Shown: positions 45,553 through 57,780 of the stretch, in pieces
Position numbering within the stretch: position 1 is the stretch's first letter
Layout of the letters: each line of letters starts with the position of its first letter
DNA from: Notamacropus eugenii
Taxonomy: Eukaryota > Chordata > Mammalia > Diprotodontia > Macropodidae
NCBI RefSeq assembly: GCF_028372415.1
Contig: NC_092872.1
Location: 11,383,001-11,447,000, forward strand
DNA: 64,000 bases
Reading direction: 5' to 3'
The notes under the pieces: generated by a model
What the model saw: the letters and a program-made list of their open reading frames with translations, nothing else
Told to the model about the DNA's origin: nothing
Database searches by the model: none
Made by a program: the position numbers and the translations under genes

Positions 45553-45867
45553 TTAAGTCTCAGGACAGGGACTACCTCCTTCATCAAGGGTTCCTAGTGG
45601 TCCACCTTCCTCCTGCTTCACGACTACACTCCAGCAATGCTTCCTCTTCTCACCCTACCCCAGTTTCCCACTCTCGCCATCTCACCCTATCCACAATGTA
45701 CTGTCTGTCCTGCCTTCCACCCTCTCAGGATGCTGTTCTCTGACCCAGCTAATTCCTGATCTAGTAAACCTTTCGCTCAAAATAATCATAACTGTAATAA
45801 TTCATAGACTGTTAGAACTTGAGGACTGGAATCGTTGTTGGTGAATGGGGCTTCTGAGAAAACATTC

Positions 45868-46078
45868 CCTGTAACAGAAAGATCACTAAATTTGAGCCAA
45901 AAGCCCTGGGTCCGAGTGCCTCAGATGCCAACTCTGCCTATAACTAGTCTCATCCTAGGAAAGTTACCTCCTTTCTAGGGACCTCAGTTTCCTCATCTGA
46001 AAAATGAGGATGAATGATAAGATAATCCTGAAGGGCCCCCCGCCAGTTCGGAGGTTCTATCATTCTATGATTTCGGTG
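45868..46078 (+). mobile_element. MIR SINE
   Basis: AAAGCCCTGGGTCCGAGTGC, CTCAGTTTCCTCATCTGAAA and a GGTTCTATCATTCTATGAT tail. Confidence 0.75.
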
Positions 46079-46639
46079 ATAGTGATCTTTTTTTTTTCTC
46101 ATCTGTTTCAAAGGATACAGATATAATTTCATATTAAATATGCAATTATGCATGTATCAAAATACTTCCAGCTCTGTTATTTATATGTAATAATAACCTA
46201 CATTTAAAGTGCTCTCCCTTACTCTGCTTGTGAGCCAGAAGCACAGCTAGCCCCTGGAGAGCATCTGGACTCAAAGACTGGAGTGTAGTCTTCCAGTGCT
46301 CCTTGGCCTGGTTAGAGGAGGTGGAAGTTAAATTCTCATTGGGAAGGATAGAGCCCCAGACCTAGCCTGTCTGTCACTCTGACAAATATGCCCAGTGCCA
46401 GGATGAGATAAAGGATCAGTTGAGTCATTTCTGGGTTCCAGAGCCATTTCTGGGTTCCAGACCCTTTCATCTGGCCCTAGAGCCTGAGCCATATCCTACA
46501 TAGTTTTCCCTTCAGTTCCAAGACACTGACATCTAAAGTAAGTTGGATATCACACCTTTAGAGGAAAGCTAGGTTCACTGGGGCCAGGGGGAAGAAGAGC
46601 ATTATTGAGTCCGTCTGAAAAGAACCTGGGAGTGTGTCG

Positions 46640-47040
46640 GATGTGTTGGTATGAAGGCATATAAGTGTATGTGTATATTACATATATTACATATGCACAC
46701 ATACATATATGTGCATGTATTTAAGTATGAGTAGGTGTTGCATGCCTATTATGTTTGTATGTGTGTGTATATATATATGGCAATGAAAATTTATGTGTCT
46801 CTATGCATGAGTATGAATGAATACGTGGGTATATGTTGTCTTCAGTTGTTTGTTAAAGAATATGGTATGTCAAAATTCATATGTTTGAGTGAGCATGCAA
46901 GTATATATGTGTGTCCAAGTATGGGAATATATGCTCCTGTGTGTATATATGAGTTAGAGAGACAGATGGGGAGGTGAAGAGAGAATGGAGAGAGACAGAG
47001 ACAGTGAGACAGACAGAGAGAGAGAGAGAGAGAGAGAGAA
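46640..47040 (+). repeat. degenerate TG/TATG tract ending in (AG)n
   Basis: 46640-46960 is dominated by TATGTGTG, ATATAT and CATATATG words. 47013-47039 is (GA)n. Open frames here are compositional. Confidence 0.7.
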
Positions 47041-47284
47041 ATTTGGAGGGATCAACATTCACTGTCTGGACAAAGTGACAGGACCATATGGTATGGTGTT
47101 TAGGAATAAGTGAAGGGAAAAAGTACTAATCTTGGGGTCAGTAGGTTTTAATGTCAGTGAGAATTTGTATTTTGATGAAAATGATTCAAGAGAACAGTTT
47201 TAAATATCCCCAGCTACACAGGTGGGCGTCTAAGAGGCATCAAATCTAGTATGTTAGAAGAGGTGAGATCCAGGGAAGATGCAT

Positions 47285-47460
47285 GAGAAATAGGAACTGC
47301 ACCCTGGATTTGGAGTTATCAGACCTGGGTTTCCACTTAGTACCTATTACTTCATACAAGTCACTTAACCTGTTTGGCCTCAGTTCCCTCATTTGTAAAA
47401 GGAAAGGGTTTGGGCTAGGTTTTCTCTAAGGTCCCTTCCAGGCTAAGGGAGGGATTCTAC
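47285..47460 (+). mobile_element. MIR SINE
   Basis: GACCTGGGTTTCCACTTAGT, AAGTCACTTAACCTGTTTGG, CTCAGTTCCCTCATTTGTAA. Confidence 0.75.
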
Positions 47461-47659
47461 ATTCCCTCTGGCCATAGAGTGCCACTTTAAGGCTCATGCT
47501 CTATGAGGGACCAGTAGGGTCTTGAGCCCCCAATGCCCCTCCCATCACCAATAATAATAATTGACTTTTGTTCAATGCTTTCTATACATTATCTCTTTTA
47601 AGGTCAGTACTATATTTATTCTCATCATTTCACAAATGAGGGAAGGTGACAAAATTCTC

Positions 47660-47950
47660 CAGTTCTAAGTGGAAAGGGCTTAATTTGGGGGCTGATAGCT
47701 TTGGGATGAGGCTCAGTGAGTGGGTTGAAGGTTCAGTGAGGGAGATCAAAGCTTAATGAGAGGAGAGGGGCTCAAGGATTTGGTGGAAGAGTCTGTGAAA
47801 AGAGCTTGAATTTCTGTAAGAGATGGGGGCTCAGTGATGGGAATGAAGAGAGGAGTGCTTAGAGAGAAGAATGAAGTTCCCTGAGAGGATGAGGAGCTCC
47901 GTGAAGAACAGAGGCTCCATCAATGAAGAATTCAGTGTAAGGATTAGGAG
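47660..47950 (+). repeat. degenerate tandem repeat, roughly 25-30-bp units
   Basis: Recurring GGCTCAGTGAG(T/G)G-like words followed by a purine-rich filler (for example 47709, 47733, 47829), decaying towards 47930. Confidence 0.5.
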
Positions 47951-48274
47951 ATATTGTCTGTCACAGTATTGTTGGTTTTCTGTGCCCAAAGAGATTTCCT
48001 TTCCTCCTTCTTTCCCCTACTTCACCACCTCTCACCTCATCCCTTTCTGGCCACCTACCAGGGGTCTGAGCCCTGAGTGAGAGCCTGGCCAATGTCCAAA
48101 TATCCTCTTGCTGAGCTCAGTCTGTACCGTCCTTCCCATGTCAGGGATCAATCAAGATATTTTCTCTACAATGGACCCATCAGCTTTGTACAAATCACAC
48201 ACTGATGGATTATTTAGCCCTCCAGCCAAGACTAGGGCGGCACATCAGCAGGGGCAGAGTGGAGACAGAGAAGA

Positions 48275-48282
48275 TATAAAAA
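48275..48282 (+). promoter_or_regulatory. candidate TATA box in PTH1R intron
   Basis: GATATAAAAACC sits in single-copy DNA that is neither AT-rich nor in a recognised repeat. It is the best TATA-like sequence I noticed in the intron, but isolated TATA matches are common. Confidence 0.2.
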
Positions 48283-48427
48283 CCTGCCACTAGACGCCAC
48301 TCTGCCTCATCTCCCCTTCCCATCAGTGGGACTTGGCTCTAGCAATAAGGATGGGTCACAGAGTCATCCACACTTTCAATCCTGGTCTCTCTTGTAACTC
48401 ATTCATTCCCTGAGTTTTTAAAATAAC

Positions 48428-48505
48428 TGGTTGGGTTAGGCACAGTCTGTGACTGGGATTAAGGCTTGGTTTGTGCCTGGGTTAGAGCTCATTCTGACTA
48501 GGTCA
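48428..48505 (+). repeat. degenerate 24-bp minisatellite, three units
   Basis: GGCACAGTCTGTGACTGGGA, TTAAGGCTTGGTTTGTGCCT, TTAGAGCTCATTCTGACTAG: same family as 32570-32718. Confidence 0.55.
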
Positions 48506-48959
48506 GGGAGACAGGGCAAGTGTGAAAAACAATTTCTGCTCTCAGGAAGCTGCCGATGTGAGTAGGAGAGCAAGCCAGACATCTTGGACGCAAAAATAAA
48601 AATATTTTCAATCCTACCTCGCATCCAGTGTAAAAGAATTGTTTGCCCATCCAGGGTATCTCTGTGCTGAGAGAAGGTACAGAAGGTGTAGAATTTGGTG
48701 GGTTCAGTTAAGGAAGTCTTCCTGAAAGGAATGTTCTGTGAGATGATCTGGGGCTCTCAAAGGATGAAAAGACTATATTAGATAGTGTAAGAGTAGCAAC
48801 TTGTGGTAAGGTCAGAGGACAGATTGAAGGGTCACATTTTCTTTCCCAGATCAGAGAATCAATATGGAGAGAAGAGAGTTTGGGACATGAGGGGGAAGAG
48901 TTCTTCCCATCCTATTTCCTAGGGCAGCCACTTGAGGCTTCCTTAGTTAATATGTGGCA

Positions 48960-49320
48960 TCATAATAGAAATAGCACTGGGAATAGATCTGGGAATCAGG
49001 AAACCAAGGTTCTAGTCTAAACCCTGCTCCTAACTTGCTGTCTGACCTTGGACAAGTCATTTTCCCTTTTCTGGTCTGAAGAAGCTGGAAGCTATGGTTC
49101 GTTTTTTTTTAAAGTCCCATTTCTATAGAGTTTGAAAGTTTGCAAAGTCCTTTCCTCCCAGCAACCCTGGACATCAGTACCAGAATTGTTATGCTATTGT
49201 ACTAACATGTCAGGGAAATTTGGCTTAGAGAGGAGTAAATGACTTGGCCAAGGTGACACAACTTGTACTACATCTGGGAATGAAACCCAGGTCTCCGGAT
49301 GCCAAGTTCAGGGCTTTCTC
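48960..49320. mobile_element. two MIR SINEs, opposite orientation
   Basis: 48960-49085 is direct (CTGTCTGACCTTGGACAAGT). 49110-49320 is inverted (GAGTAAATGACTTGGCCAAG, GGAATGAAACCCAGGTCTCC). Confidence 0.7.
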
Positions 49321-49654
49321 CCCTTTAGCCATAGTGTTAAGACCCAGTCTGCAACTCTCCCTAGTGTGCCAGAACCAGATTAAAATGTAACTGGGAAATA
49401 TTTAACAATGATAAAAATACAATAAAATATAGATAATGATACATTTTCAAACTAAGTCAATATTCTGCCCACAGGGTTGTATGGTTCAGTGTCCCTCCCC
49501 CCTTCTATTTGAGTTTGATGTCACCGTCCTACACCAAACTGCCTCTCCTATTCTGTCCCAAGCCATTCAATGCACAGAGGGCATATCTTCATAGACAACT
49601 GAATAATTTATGTTATTATTTTTTAAAAATTCTGTTCAATCAATAGATATTTAT

Positions 49655-50080
49655 TCAGTGAATCTTTATCATACCCAGGCTTGCACTCAGGTTTGTTTGT
49701 GTTTATGGTTGTTATTTGGGTGGGGGGAGGTAAGGAGACAGTGAAAAGAAAAGCCTGCCCTCAGGGAGCTCCAAGTGTGGATGGAGATACCAGATTCACA
49801 CAGATGCCAAAATGACTCACAATCGCAGGTTCCCATGTGTTCAGTGACCATAGAGTATACACATCACCAAAACTTCAGGAGTTCAGAGAGCCAGGTTAGT
49901 GTGAGCTGGAGATAGAGGTGGAGAGAGATCCAAAAGGGCTTTCTGGAGGAATTGAGGCTAAAGCTAGATCATAAGGGTGAGGAGAATTTGGCGAGGGGAA
50001 GAGGAAGAGAGAGGGCATTTTGGGCAGGAGTTCTGTTTAATGCAAGAATGACCATAGTGGGTAACTTAAGGAATACAAGA
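49655..50080 (+). mobile_element. ancient unnamed repeat, diverged fragment
   Basis: AAAGCCTGCCCTCAGGGAGC, AGGGCTTTCTGGAGGAATTG, GAGAGGGCATTTTGGGCAGG follow the word order of the family at 18725. Confidence 0.5.
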
Positions 50081-50104
50081 GAGAATTTGTAAGGAAGCAG
50101 TCCC

Positions 50105-50290
50105 GGCTACAGGGGAGGTTTACAAAGAGCTTTCCTCCCAGTGGAGTACATTGTGTAAATATTATCCTCGCTTTACAGATGAGGAAATTGAGGCTCCGAA
50201 AGACTCAGAACTGACTTGGCCAAGGTCATATTGCTGATGAGTGGCAAAATTGGAACTTGAATTCAGCTCCTCTTTCTCTGAGATTATAGT
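50105..50290 (-). mobile_element. MIR SINE
   Basis: CGCTTTACAGATGAGGAAAT, GACTTGGCCAAGGTCATATT. Confidence 0.75.
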
Positions 50291-50574
50291 TCTTCCCACT
50301 ATAGCAAGATAACTCTGCCAATATTACTAATAATATTATTTTTGGAAAAGCTCAACTTTTTACTCTCCCTTAAAGTGCAACAACAGGTTTGGGTGGTAAA
50401 TACTGGTGGAAAAGAAGGTCATCCCTTTACATATCTCTTTCTCTGGAATGCAGGGATTGGTGGAGACAGAGTTGTAGGAGAAAATGTAATTTCATTAGGA
50501 ATTTTTTTAAACAAATCTGTGAATGAACTTTCAGGACTCATTGGATTTTCTTCCCCTTTCCCTCTGTTAAGCAT

Positions 50575-50672
50575 TTTTTCTGAATCATTCTTTGTATTTG
50601 TGTCCTCAGTACCTAATACTATGCCTGGCACATAGTAGGTGCTTAATAAATGTTTGTTGACTGATTGGTTGC
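50575..50672 (+). mobile_element. L2 LINE 3' end, well preserved
   Basis: TGTGTCCTCAGTACCTAATA, TGCCTGGCACATAGTAGGTG, CTTAATAAATGTTTGTTGAC. Confidence 0.9.
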
Positions 50673-50979
50673 CTGTTTAAAGACAGCTCCTGGTCCTAGC
50701 CAAAAGCTCTGAAAAGGAGCAGCTTAGATTAAGGGTAGATGTGGTCCTAAGTGTGTTGGGAGATCCTATCCCATTCTGGGAAAATTAGGATGCAGGGCCA
50801 AAACCACATACATATGACAATGAGCTGCTATATTCTAGTCTTCTCTGCAGTATAAGAGATAGACTACCTATTTGGAAGGTCCCAGGAGGGAAGAAAACAA
50901 CTCCATACTCATCAGCTTCAGTGGTCAGAATAGGGCATGGGAATGGGGCACCTCTGTCTCCTGCCCCACAGTCTCATAA

Positions 50980-51115
50980 AATGTTAGAGCTAAAAAGATA
51001 TGAGAAACCATTCAGTTTACCTGGGTCATTTTACAGATGGGGAACTTGGAGCTATAAGAGGATAAGAGATTTGTCAAGGTCATACAGCTTGTAAGTTAAA
51101 GCTGACTCCTAGCTC
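50980..51115 (-). mobile_element. MIR SINE
   Basis: CATTTTACAGATGGGGAACT, TCAAGGTCATACAGCTTGTA. Confidence 0.7.
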
Positions 51116-51659
51116 AGAGCTCTCCCCACCAGCAGGATCCTTGGGTTGCCATTTTCTCAGTTGACACCTGCACCTTCCCTAAGGCTGGAGAAGAAGAATT
51201 AGCTGATATAAAGGGCAGAAACCCTAATGTCACCACATTGCTATGGGGTAGGGTCTCTCAGACTAACTGAGCCCATTGTCCAAGGGACCTAGCTCCTCAC
51301 GTTTATCTGTTGTCCAGAATTAAAAGACAGGTAGAAAAGTAGGTTAAGGGGAAACTGGAGAGATGTCTGCATCCCATTCCCCACCCATCCCTCTCCATCC
51401 TGTGCCTCAACCACAGGGCTCAGCTTTCACACTGAAATATATGAAAGCGCCTCCATGCTGATGATCCACAAGGATGTATTTCTTACTGTCTGTCTTTTCA
51501 ATAACTATTGATCTCTTTACTCCCTGAATGTGAGCCAGGCTCCGAGATCAAGCAAGCAATATCTTTCTTACCTCAACAGCTATAGAACACAGCCACTGGA
51601 TGTGGCCACTGGAATCTTGCTTGGGAAATTATATCATGGAAAGTAGAGCTCCTCTAAGA

Positions 51660-52030
51660 TTCTCACCATACATCACTCACTGTAGTATCATTACCATCAC
51701 CACTCTCACCTTCCATAGCATCACCATTACCTTCTCTATCACCATCATCATCATCACCTGTCATTATCACTACCCTCTCTACCACCATCACTATGGTCCC
51801 TTTCTCCTTCCTCATCACCACCATCCTATCACCTTCATCACCTCTCTCACACCATCCATTATCATATCCATCACCATCCCCACCTTCTCTATCACTGCAC
51901 ATTTGCTATCATCTTTGCTACCTTCCCACTCAGTCACTATCACCATCATTACTCGAACACTATCAACTACCATTCCCATCCCCACTGTCTCTATCACCAT
52001 CACCATCCCTATCACCATCACCAAGCCTTT
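51660..52030 (+). repeat. degenerate (CAT/CAC)n trinucleotide tract
   Basis: CATCACC, CATTATCAC and CTATCACCATCA words over about 370 bases. The Ser/Thr/Ile/His-rich frame 51600-52064 is compositional. Confidence 0.85.
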
Positions 52031-52404
52031 ATTAAGATCCTATTTGCCCATTGTGCCAAGATGACTTTACAGTCTGCGTCTCTCACTTGGTTGAGGGAAC
52101 AAGATTATTCCAGGGATGGACAGTCTTTCAATTTGGGATAGTTTTCTATGGGAAACAGGGTCAAGTGATGAGGACTGTTCTGGAGGATGGCTTCTTGTCA
52201 GGCAACAAAGGGTATCCAGGCTTAGGATACTGTGTGAGAGAGCAGGAATAAATTACCCAACACAGGAGGGGAGACTGCAGGAAAAGTTGGAAGTTCAAGA
52301 ACTTTGTGTAGGAGGCACGAAAGAAAGCAGATGGTCTCTGTGAAATTTGGGAGGAGAATCTCCATCTGCCTGATTCCATGTTTTCCTTCTTTCTCCTTCA
52401 ATAA

Positions 52405-52625
52405 TAATGGTAATAACTTTCATTCCTATAAAAATTTGAAGTTTATGAAGGACCAGACCTGTGAGTTGGACAGTATATTATCCCCATTTTACAGATGAGA
52501 AAACTGAGACTCAGAGAAGGTGGCTTACCAACCTCACATAGTAAGTAAGTCAGACAGCCAGGACTCATACCCAGGAGGGTTTCCCAATTCTAGTTCCAAT
52601 GCTCTTTTCATCAAACTCTGCTGTC
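52405..52625 (-). mobile_element. MIR SINE
   Basis: ATTATCCCCATTTTACAGAT, GACTCAGAGAAGGTGGCTTA. Confidence 0.8.
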
Positions 52626-52744
52626 TTCAGAAAGTCTTTCCATATGGAAAGGATCTAGGCAGAGAGTGGAGGAAAGAAAAGGAAGGTCAAAGAAGTGAAA
52701 CTTGTCTTTCTTAGTGTCTGTGTCTCCTCAGAACTGTCACACAT

Positions 52745-53095
52745 GAAAAAAATACCCACCGAATTCAGAGTCAGAGGTCTTGGGTTCAAATTATGAAAGT
52801 ATCTTTTAATAGCCATATGAGCCTGAGCTAATCACTTCCACAAGATTATAAATTTAGAGCCAAAAGGGAGCTTATTGGTGATCTAATCCCCTCTTTTTTT
52901 CCCAAAAAGATTGTGGAACATCGAGGTTCAACAACTTACCCAATGTCACAAAGGGTGAGATGTAAAATCCAATTTTATTGCACAGTACTGTCTCGATCTT
53001 CCTAAACCTCAGTTTCTTTCTCTACAAAAATGAGGGGTTGGATTAAATTATCTTTGGTGTCCCCAGTTCCCAATCCCTTCATTCTGTGAAATTCC
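52745..53095. mobile_element. nested MIR SINEs
   Basis: A direct MIR (TCTTGGGTTCAAATTATG at 52787; CCTCAGTTTCTTTCTCTACA at 53008) is split by an inverted MIR-like piece (52855-52960, AGCCAAAAGGGAGCTTATTG). Confidence 0.6.
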
Positions 53096-53609
53096 AGTCT
53101 GTTTAGAAATAGGATATCCATCTGTCAGTCCTTTACTGAATGTGCATGGCACTCCCCCTAGGGGCAGATTACAGAGAGAAATAACTCAAGAGCTTTCAGC
53201 AAGGATTTAGGGTAGACCTCAGGAAGAACTGCCCAGTGCCCATACACCTGTATGAGGAAAGTCAGTAAGTCTCCACCCCCAGTCCTATAGTCTAGCATAG
53301 TTGACTATTCCCCAGAGGAGGCTGATCTACCTGGAGACAAGGGGGGGTAGGTGTGACAATCTCAAGAAATGAATTCCCAGGACCCAGATCCTCAGAGCAG
53401 GTGGGGCAAGGAGGGAGTATGAGGAAACTGAGAAAGGGAGCCCTTTCATTACCTCTGAGGTTTTCTCTAGAAGATGAGAATTCAGCACTTTTGTGAGAGC
53501 TAAGACAGGCACAATGTGGAATTTGGCAGTGGGGCTCAAGAGAAGGGGAGGTTAGAGAAAGCCAGTCTTCCTTCTCCAAGATCTGAGTGCTTTTCTAATT
53601 CCCCTGCTG

Positions 53610-53930
53610 CCATCATCCTTTACCCACAACACCATCCCTCCTTATTATTTAACATCAATATCACCTACCATGGCAATACCACCTACCATTGCCACCATCA
53701 CCTGCAATCATCAATACCAGGGATGCCAGAAGACACCTGGTTCAAAACTTGCCCCCATCACTTCCCACTTGTAGGGTCATGAGCTAGCTACATCTCCTAC
53801 TCAAGCCTCAGCTTCCTTACCTGCTAAGTAGATAATACCAGTAGGTTCTAGCTCACAGCATTGTTAGGAGGCTCATTCTAGGAGCTCTAGAAATGTTAAC
53901 TATTGTGATTATCACCACTAACCCCTACCA
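53610..53930 (+). repeat. short CAC/CAT tract and degraded MIR
   Basis: 53625-53725 has ACCACCTACCATTGCCACCA-type words. 53745-53930 is a direct MIR remnant (CCTCAGCTTCCTTACCTGCT). Confidence 0.5.
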
Positions 53931-54147
53931 CCGCCACCCCAAATCGTTTCTATTTCTATACTACTTAAAGGTTTACAAAGCTGCTTCCTCACAACCATCA
54001 TGTGAGATGCAGCACAAGTCAATTGATCAATAATTACTTATTAAGCTCTTACTGTTGCCTCCTCCCATTTTACCAATGAGCAGCCTGATGCTGACAGGTT
54101 AGCTGTCTAGGAAGGCAAGATTTGAACCTAGACAATGGGTGTGCTGA

Positions 54148-54371
54148 TAAATGTTTAACAACTGGCTCCCCAGGGGGAATAACGTACACACGATACACTT
54201 GTATGTTGAAGCTACAACATTCGTATTTTTCTTCATTACTTTCCTAAGTCTAGAGTTTAGATAATTAACAAAAAAATAAATCAAGCCCTGGTCTGTAGTG
54301 TTTACTGATTTCCCAAGTATAAATGCCAACACTAAAAATTTAACCATTGAGTTCTCAGTGAGCTGGCTCCA
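54148..54371 (+). mobile_element. candidate nonautonomous DNA transposon, copy 2 (unnamed)
   Basis: GTTTAACAACTGGCTCCCCA at the left end, CTTTCCTAAGTCTAGAG and AATTAACAAAAAAATAAATC in the middle: collinear with 9650-9868. Confidence 0.45.
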
Positions 54372-54424
54372 GCACACCCTCCAGGACCCAGTTCTCCTAC
54401 TCCAAAGCTAGTGGAATAAGTACT

Positions 54425-54640
54425 CCCCTGTGGTTCAGTATAAATCACAGTTGGACTTGGAGTCATGAAGACCTGAGTTCAAATCCTACCTCAGGACTTA
54501 CCTGCTGTGTGACCCAGGGTAAATCTTATCCTCAGTAATAGCACCTACCTCCCAGGGTTGTTGTGAGGACTGAGTGAGGATGTATACAAAGCGCTTAACA
54601 AACCTTAAAGGGTTATGTTAGCTGTTGTTACCACTTACCA
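54425..54640 (+). mobile_element. MIR/THER SINE, well preserved
   Basis: CTTGGAGTCATGAAGACCTG, AGTTCAAATCCTACCTCAGG, GCTGTGTGACCCAGGGTAAA, GGGTTGTTGTGAGGACTGAG. Confidence 0.8.
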
Positions 54641-55279
54641 TTACCCTGCAGCCCCCACTTAGCGCTCTCATCTACCATGAGGACCATTAACATTGTCATC
54701 CCACCCTCATCCTCAGCAGAGTTTCACCACTCCAAGCTCTGGTGGAAGAGGCAAACAAGCCAATGTTTTGTTCATTCTTTCCTCTCTCCAATATTCAGGA
54801 GGTCTGATGCTGGTACTGGCCCTGGGCCTCCTCACTGCAGATCTCTATCTGCCTTGGAAGGGCCTCTCCTGAGATTGCAAATAGCTGGTTCCACTTTCCC
54901 CCTTCCTTCCCTCCTCCTTTTCTCTTTCCCTCGTCCCTCGTCACCCTCACCTCCTTCAAGTCCCTAGGGCCTCAGGCAGGGAGAAAAGCAAAGCAGATGA
55001 GTCTGCAGAGCAAGTAGTTAGAGAGGGTTGTTTGTTTGTGTTGGGTGGCAGGACCTTTCCCAAACACCAACCTTCCCAGTCCTCAGAAGGAAGACAGAGC
55101 TGGAACAAAGAAATCAGCCTACAGCAAGGGGGAGAGTGCGGTGGGCAGCTAAGCGCTTAGATCATATTACTGGGAAGGAGAGATTGGAGTCATTTCCCCT
55201 CACTGACACCCACTACCCTTTCTACCACTATCATCACACTACTACCCCCACCCTATGATCCTCCATAGCTGGAGGTTAT

Positions 55280-55490
55280 CCCATAGTATGATGGAAAGAT
55301 CTTTGGGTCTGGAGTCGAGACATGCGAGCTTAAAATTTAACCTCTGATACTCATCAGCTGTATGATCTTAAACAAGTCTCTTTTCCTCTGTGGAGCTGAG
55401 TTTCTTCATTTGCAAAATGGGGATACCAACATCTATACTATCTATCCTCTAGAGCTACTTTCCAAACTTGTAAAGAGCTTTTCCCTTTCT
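55280..55490 (+). mobile_element. MIR SINE
   Basis: ATCAGCTGTATGATCTTAAA, GTTTCTTCATTTGCAAAATG. Confidence 0.75.
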
Positions 55491-55759
55491 TTGGGTCCTA
55501 TCACCTCTCTCTGTGGAGTTCCCATAAGACAAGGGGCTCCCTAAGGAGGTGAACCCCAGAAGTCCTGCCAGCCCACAAGGGCTGCAATATTTTCACCTTC
55601 ATGTCACTCAATTCTCTATCATCTCCTTTCAATCAAGAGGAGAGCAGTGACCACCATGCACAAAGGTAGGGATCAGATGCCATGACTTTCAGACAGATGA
55701 CCCAGACAATCCTAGCTCCTTTCTTCTCCTGAATCTGACACCAAGGAATGGATGGGAGA

Positions 55760-56150
55760 TAAAGTCACAGCTGGGAGGCTTTAGACATTATATAGTCCAA
55801 TCCCTTCATTTTATAGAAGAGGAAACAGGGGTCCAGAGAAGGGAAATTACTTCCCCTAAAACGCACAGGTAACAATTCAAATAACCCATATTAATGAAAA
55901 TGCAAGCTTTAAGGTCGACAAAGCCCTTCCTGAAAGCATCCCTGTTATCAACAAATATTATTATTTCCATTTTATAGAGGAGGAAACTTAAGATTAGAAA
56001 GCCAAGGGGACTTGCCCAGGGTCATGTAGTTAATAAACATCAAAGCCGACATCTCTCCTGACTCCATGTCCAGCAACCTTCCTGGAACAGAACTGGGATT
56101 TAAACCTGGGTCCTCCAAATCCAGGTCTCTCATCACTAAGAGGCCTTGGC
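55760..56150 (-). mobile_element. two inverted MIR SINEs
   Basis: 55775-55875 (CTTCATTTTATAGAAGAGGA) and 55880-56150 (CATTTTATAGAGGAGGAAAC, TTGCCCAGGGTCATGTAGTT, GATTTAAACCTGGGTCCTCC). Confidence 0.75.
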
Positions 56151-57254
56151 CCCCCAGGACCACCTGTAAACCAGGACCCTCTTCTCTACTAGTTTCAGGC
56201 AGGAGGAGGATTTGTGAAGGGGGAGTGTGGAGGAGTCAGATCTGTGGGAGAAGAGGTAATGGGAGTCGGGCAGTGAGGGAAGGATGTGGATATCTGTTCT
56301 TTCTGAATCTGTCAGCATTTTTTCCTCTTCCTTCCCAGAAGATAAGACTCTTCCTTGTGGAAAGTGTAGAGGGAAAGCCCAGAAAGAGCCCAATAAGCAG
56401 GATTGACCACCAGAGAGATGAACAACAAATCCTTGCCCCGAGCCAAGAAATAAACCCAGGGGATGGGGAAGTATGGAGAGAAGGAAGGAGGGAGGGACTC
56501 TGAAATCAAGGAATGCATAACACTCCCTCTAACCCAGGGATTTCTTAACTTGAGGGTCCATGAACTCGATTGTTTTTTTTAAATAGACTTTGATAACTAT
56601 ATTTCAATATAAATGGCTTCCTTTACGATGCCATGTCTTTAATTTTATGCACCTTAATCCATTATTCTGAGAAGGGGTTCATAGATTTCAAAGAACCTCT
56701 GGTCTAGGATCATTCCTCCACCTGGTATCACCAGCTATCTAGGCATCTTCATCAATTGGCTGGGATCTTGCTGTTTGTTTTTTGTATTATCTTAGATCTT
56801 CCAATCACTCACGAAGAAGACCAAACAGCCACATATTGTGGGGGATGGTGACCCCTCAGTACTGCTCCCAGCCACAACAGAGGCATAATGTTGTATATAG
56901 GAAGAAGGGTGATGATCGTACTCAGCTGTTTAGGTCTACATCTATACTCCCAGGGCCATGATGGCCATCCAGGGTAAAGAGAAAGCTTCCCAGGCAGAGA
57001 GCCTCCCGAGGGGCAGACACACATTCTCCCTACCTAAGATTTTGCCCTTACATTGATTCTAGCATTATCTGTGATCTTCTAAACCAGGGGCTAGTGGATG
57101 GTAGCACAATTTCTGGATACCCCTTCTCCCATAGGATGTTAGCCTACCTCCCAAGGTATTTACAGCTATTTCCAGAGGTCATCTCTCCCAGCTCTCGTAA
57201 TACCATATGGTCAGAGAAGAACCAATGGTCTTAATAAAGACCTAGAGGGAAAGA

Positions 57255-57410
57255 TTCATTTACTCTCTCACTAATCATTCATTCACTTAATCATTGGTTC
57301 ATTCATTCACTCCCTACTCATTCATTTACTTACTATTCACTGGTTCCTTCATTCATTCACCACAATTCACTTATTTATTCACTCATTCATTTACTCACAC
57401 ACAACCATTC
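57255..57410 (+). repeat. degenerate (TTCA)n tract
   Basis: CATTCATTCACTC-type words over about 155 bases. It may be the expanded tail of an inverted L2. Confidence 0.85.
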
Positions 57411-57780
57411 ATCCAGTAAATTCTTATTAAGTTCCTCTGTATTAATCCAGTGCTAGAGATTATTAGGGAAAGAAAGGAGTGGAAGCCACATCATCTGCCC
57501 TCAGTAAGTCACTAGTTTGACCCAGGGTCACATACTTAAAAACAGGAACTAATTAGAGACAATACAAAGTAGGCCATACTCAATGTTACGGTGCTGTAGA
57601 TAGGGTTGTGGAAACTCAGAAGAGTAAGAGATCACCGTGCATGGTCAAGGAAGACTTCTTGGAGAAGCAAGACTTAAGTTGACCTTTGAAGAACTAGGAA
57701 GAATCTGAGGGAAAGAAGAAGCTGAGAGAAAGGGGGAATGTTCCGGGCTGGATGGGTGGGGCAAAGCCTGGGCAAACGCA
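57411..57780 (+). mobile_element. ancient unnamed repeat, diverged fragment
   Basis: AAATTCTTATTAAGTTCCTC, GTCAAGGAAGACTTCTTGGA, GAATGTTCCGGGCTGG keep the word order of the family at 18725. Confidence 0.45.

Noticed and set aside
51600..52064. 154-residue Ser/Thr/Ile/His-rich frame
   Set aside because: Encoded by a degenerate CAT/CAC repeat.
56066..56503. 145-residue plus-strand frame as a PTH1R exon
   Set aside because: The first half overlaps an inverted MIR SINE and the sequence has no similarity to the receptor's extracellular domain.
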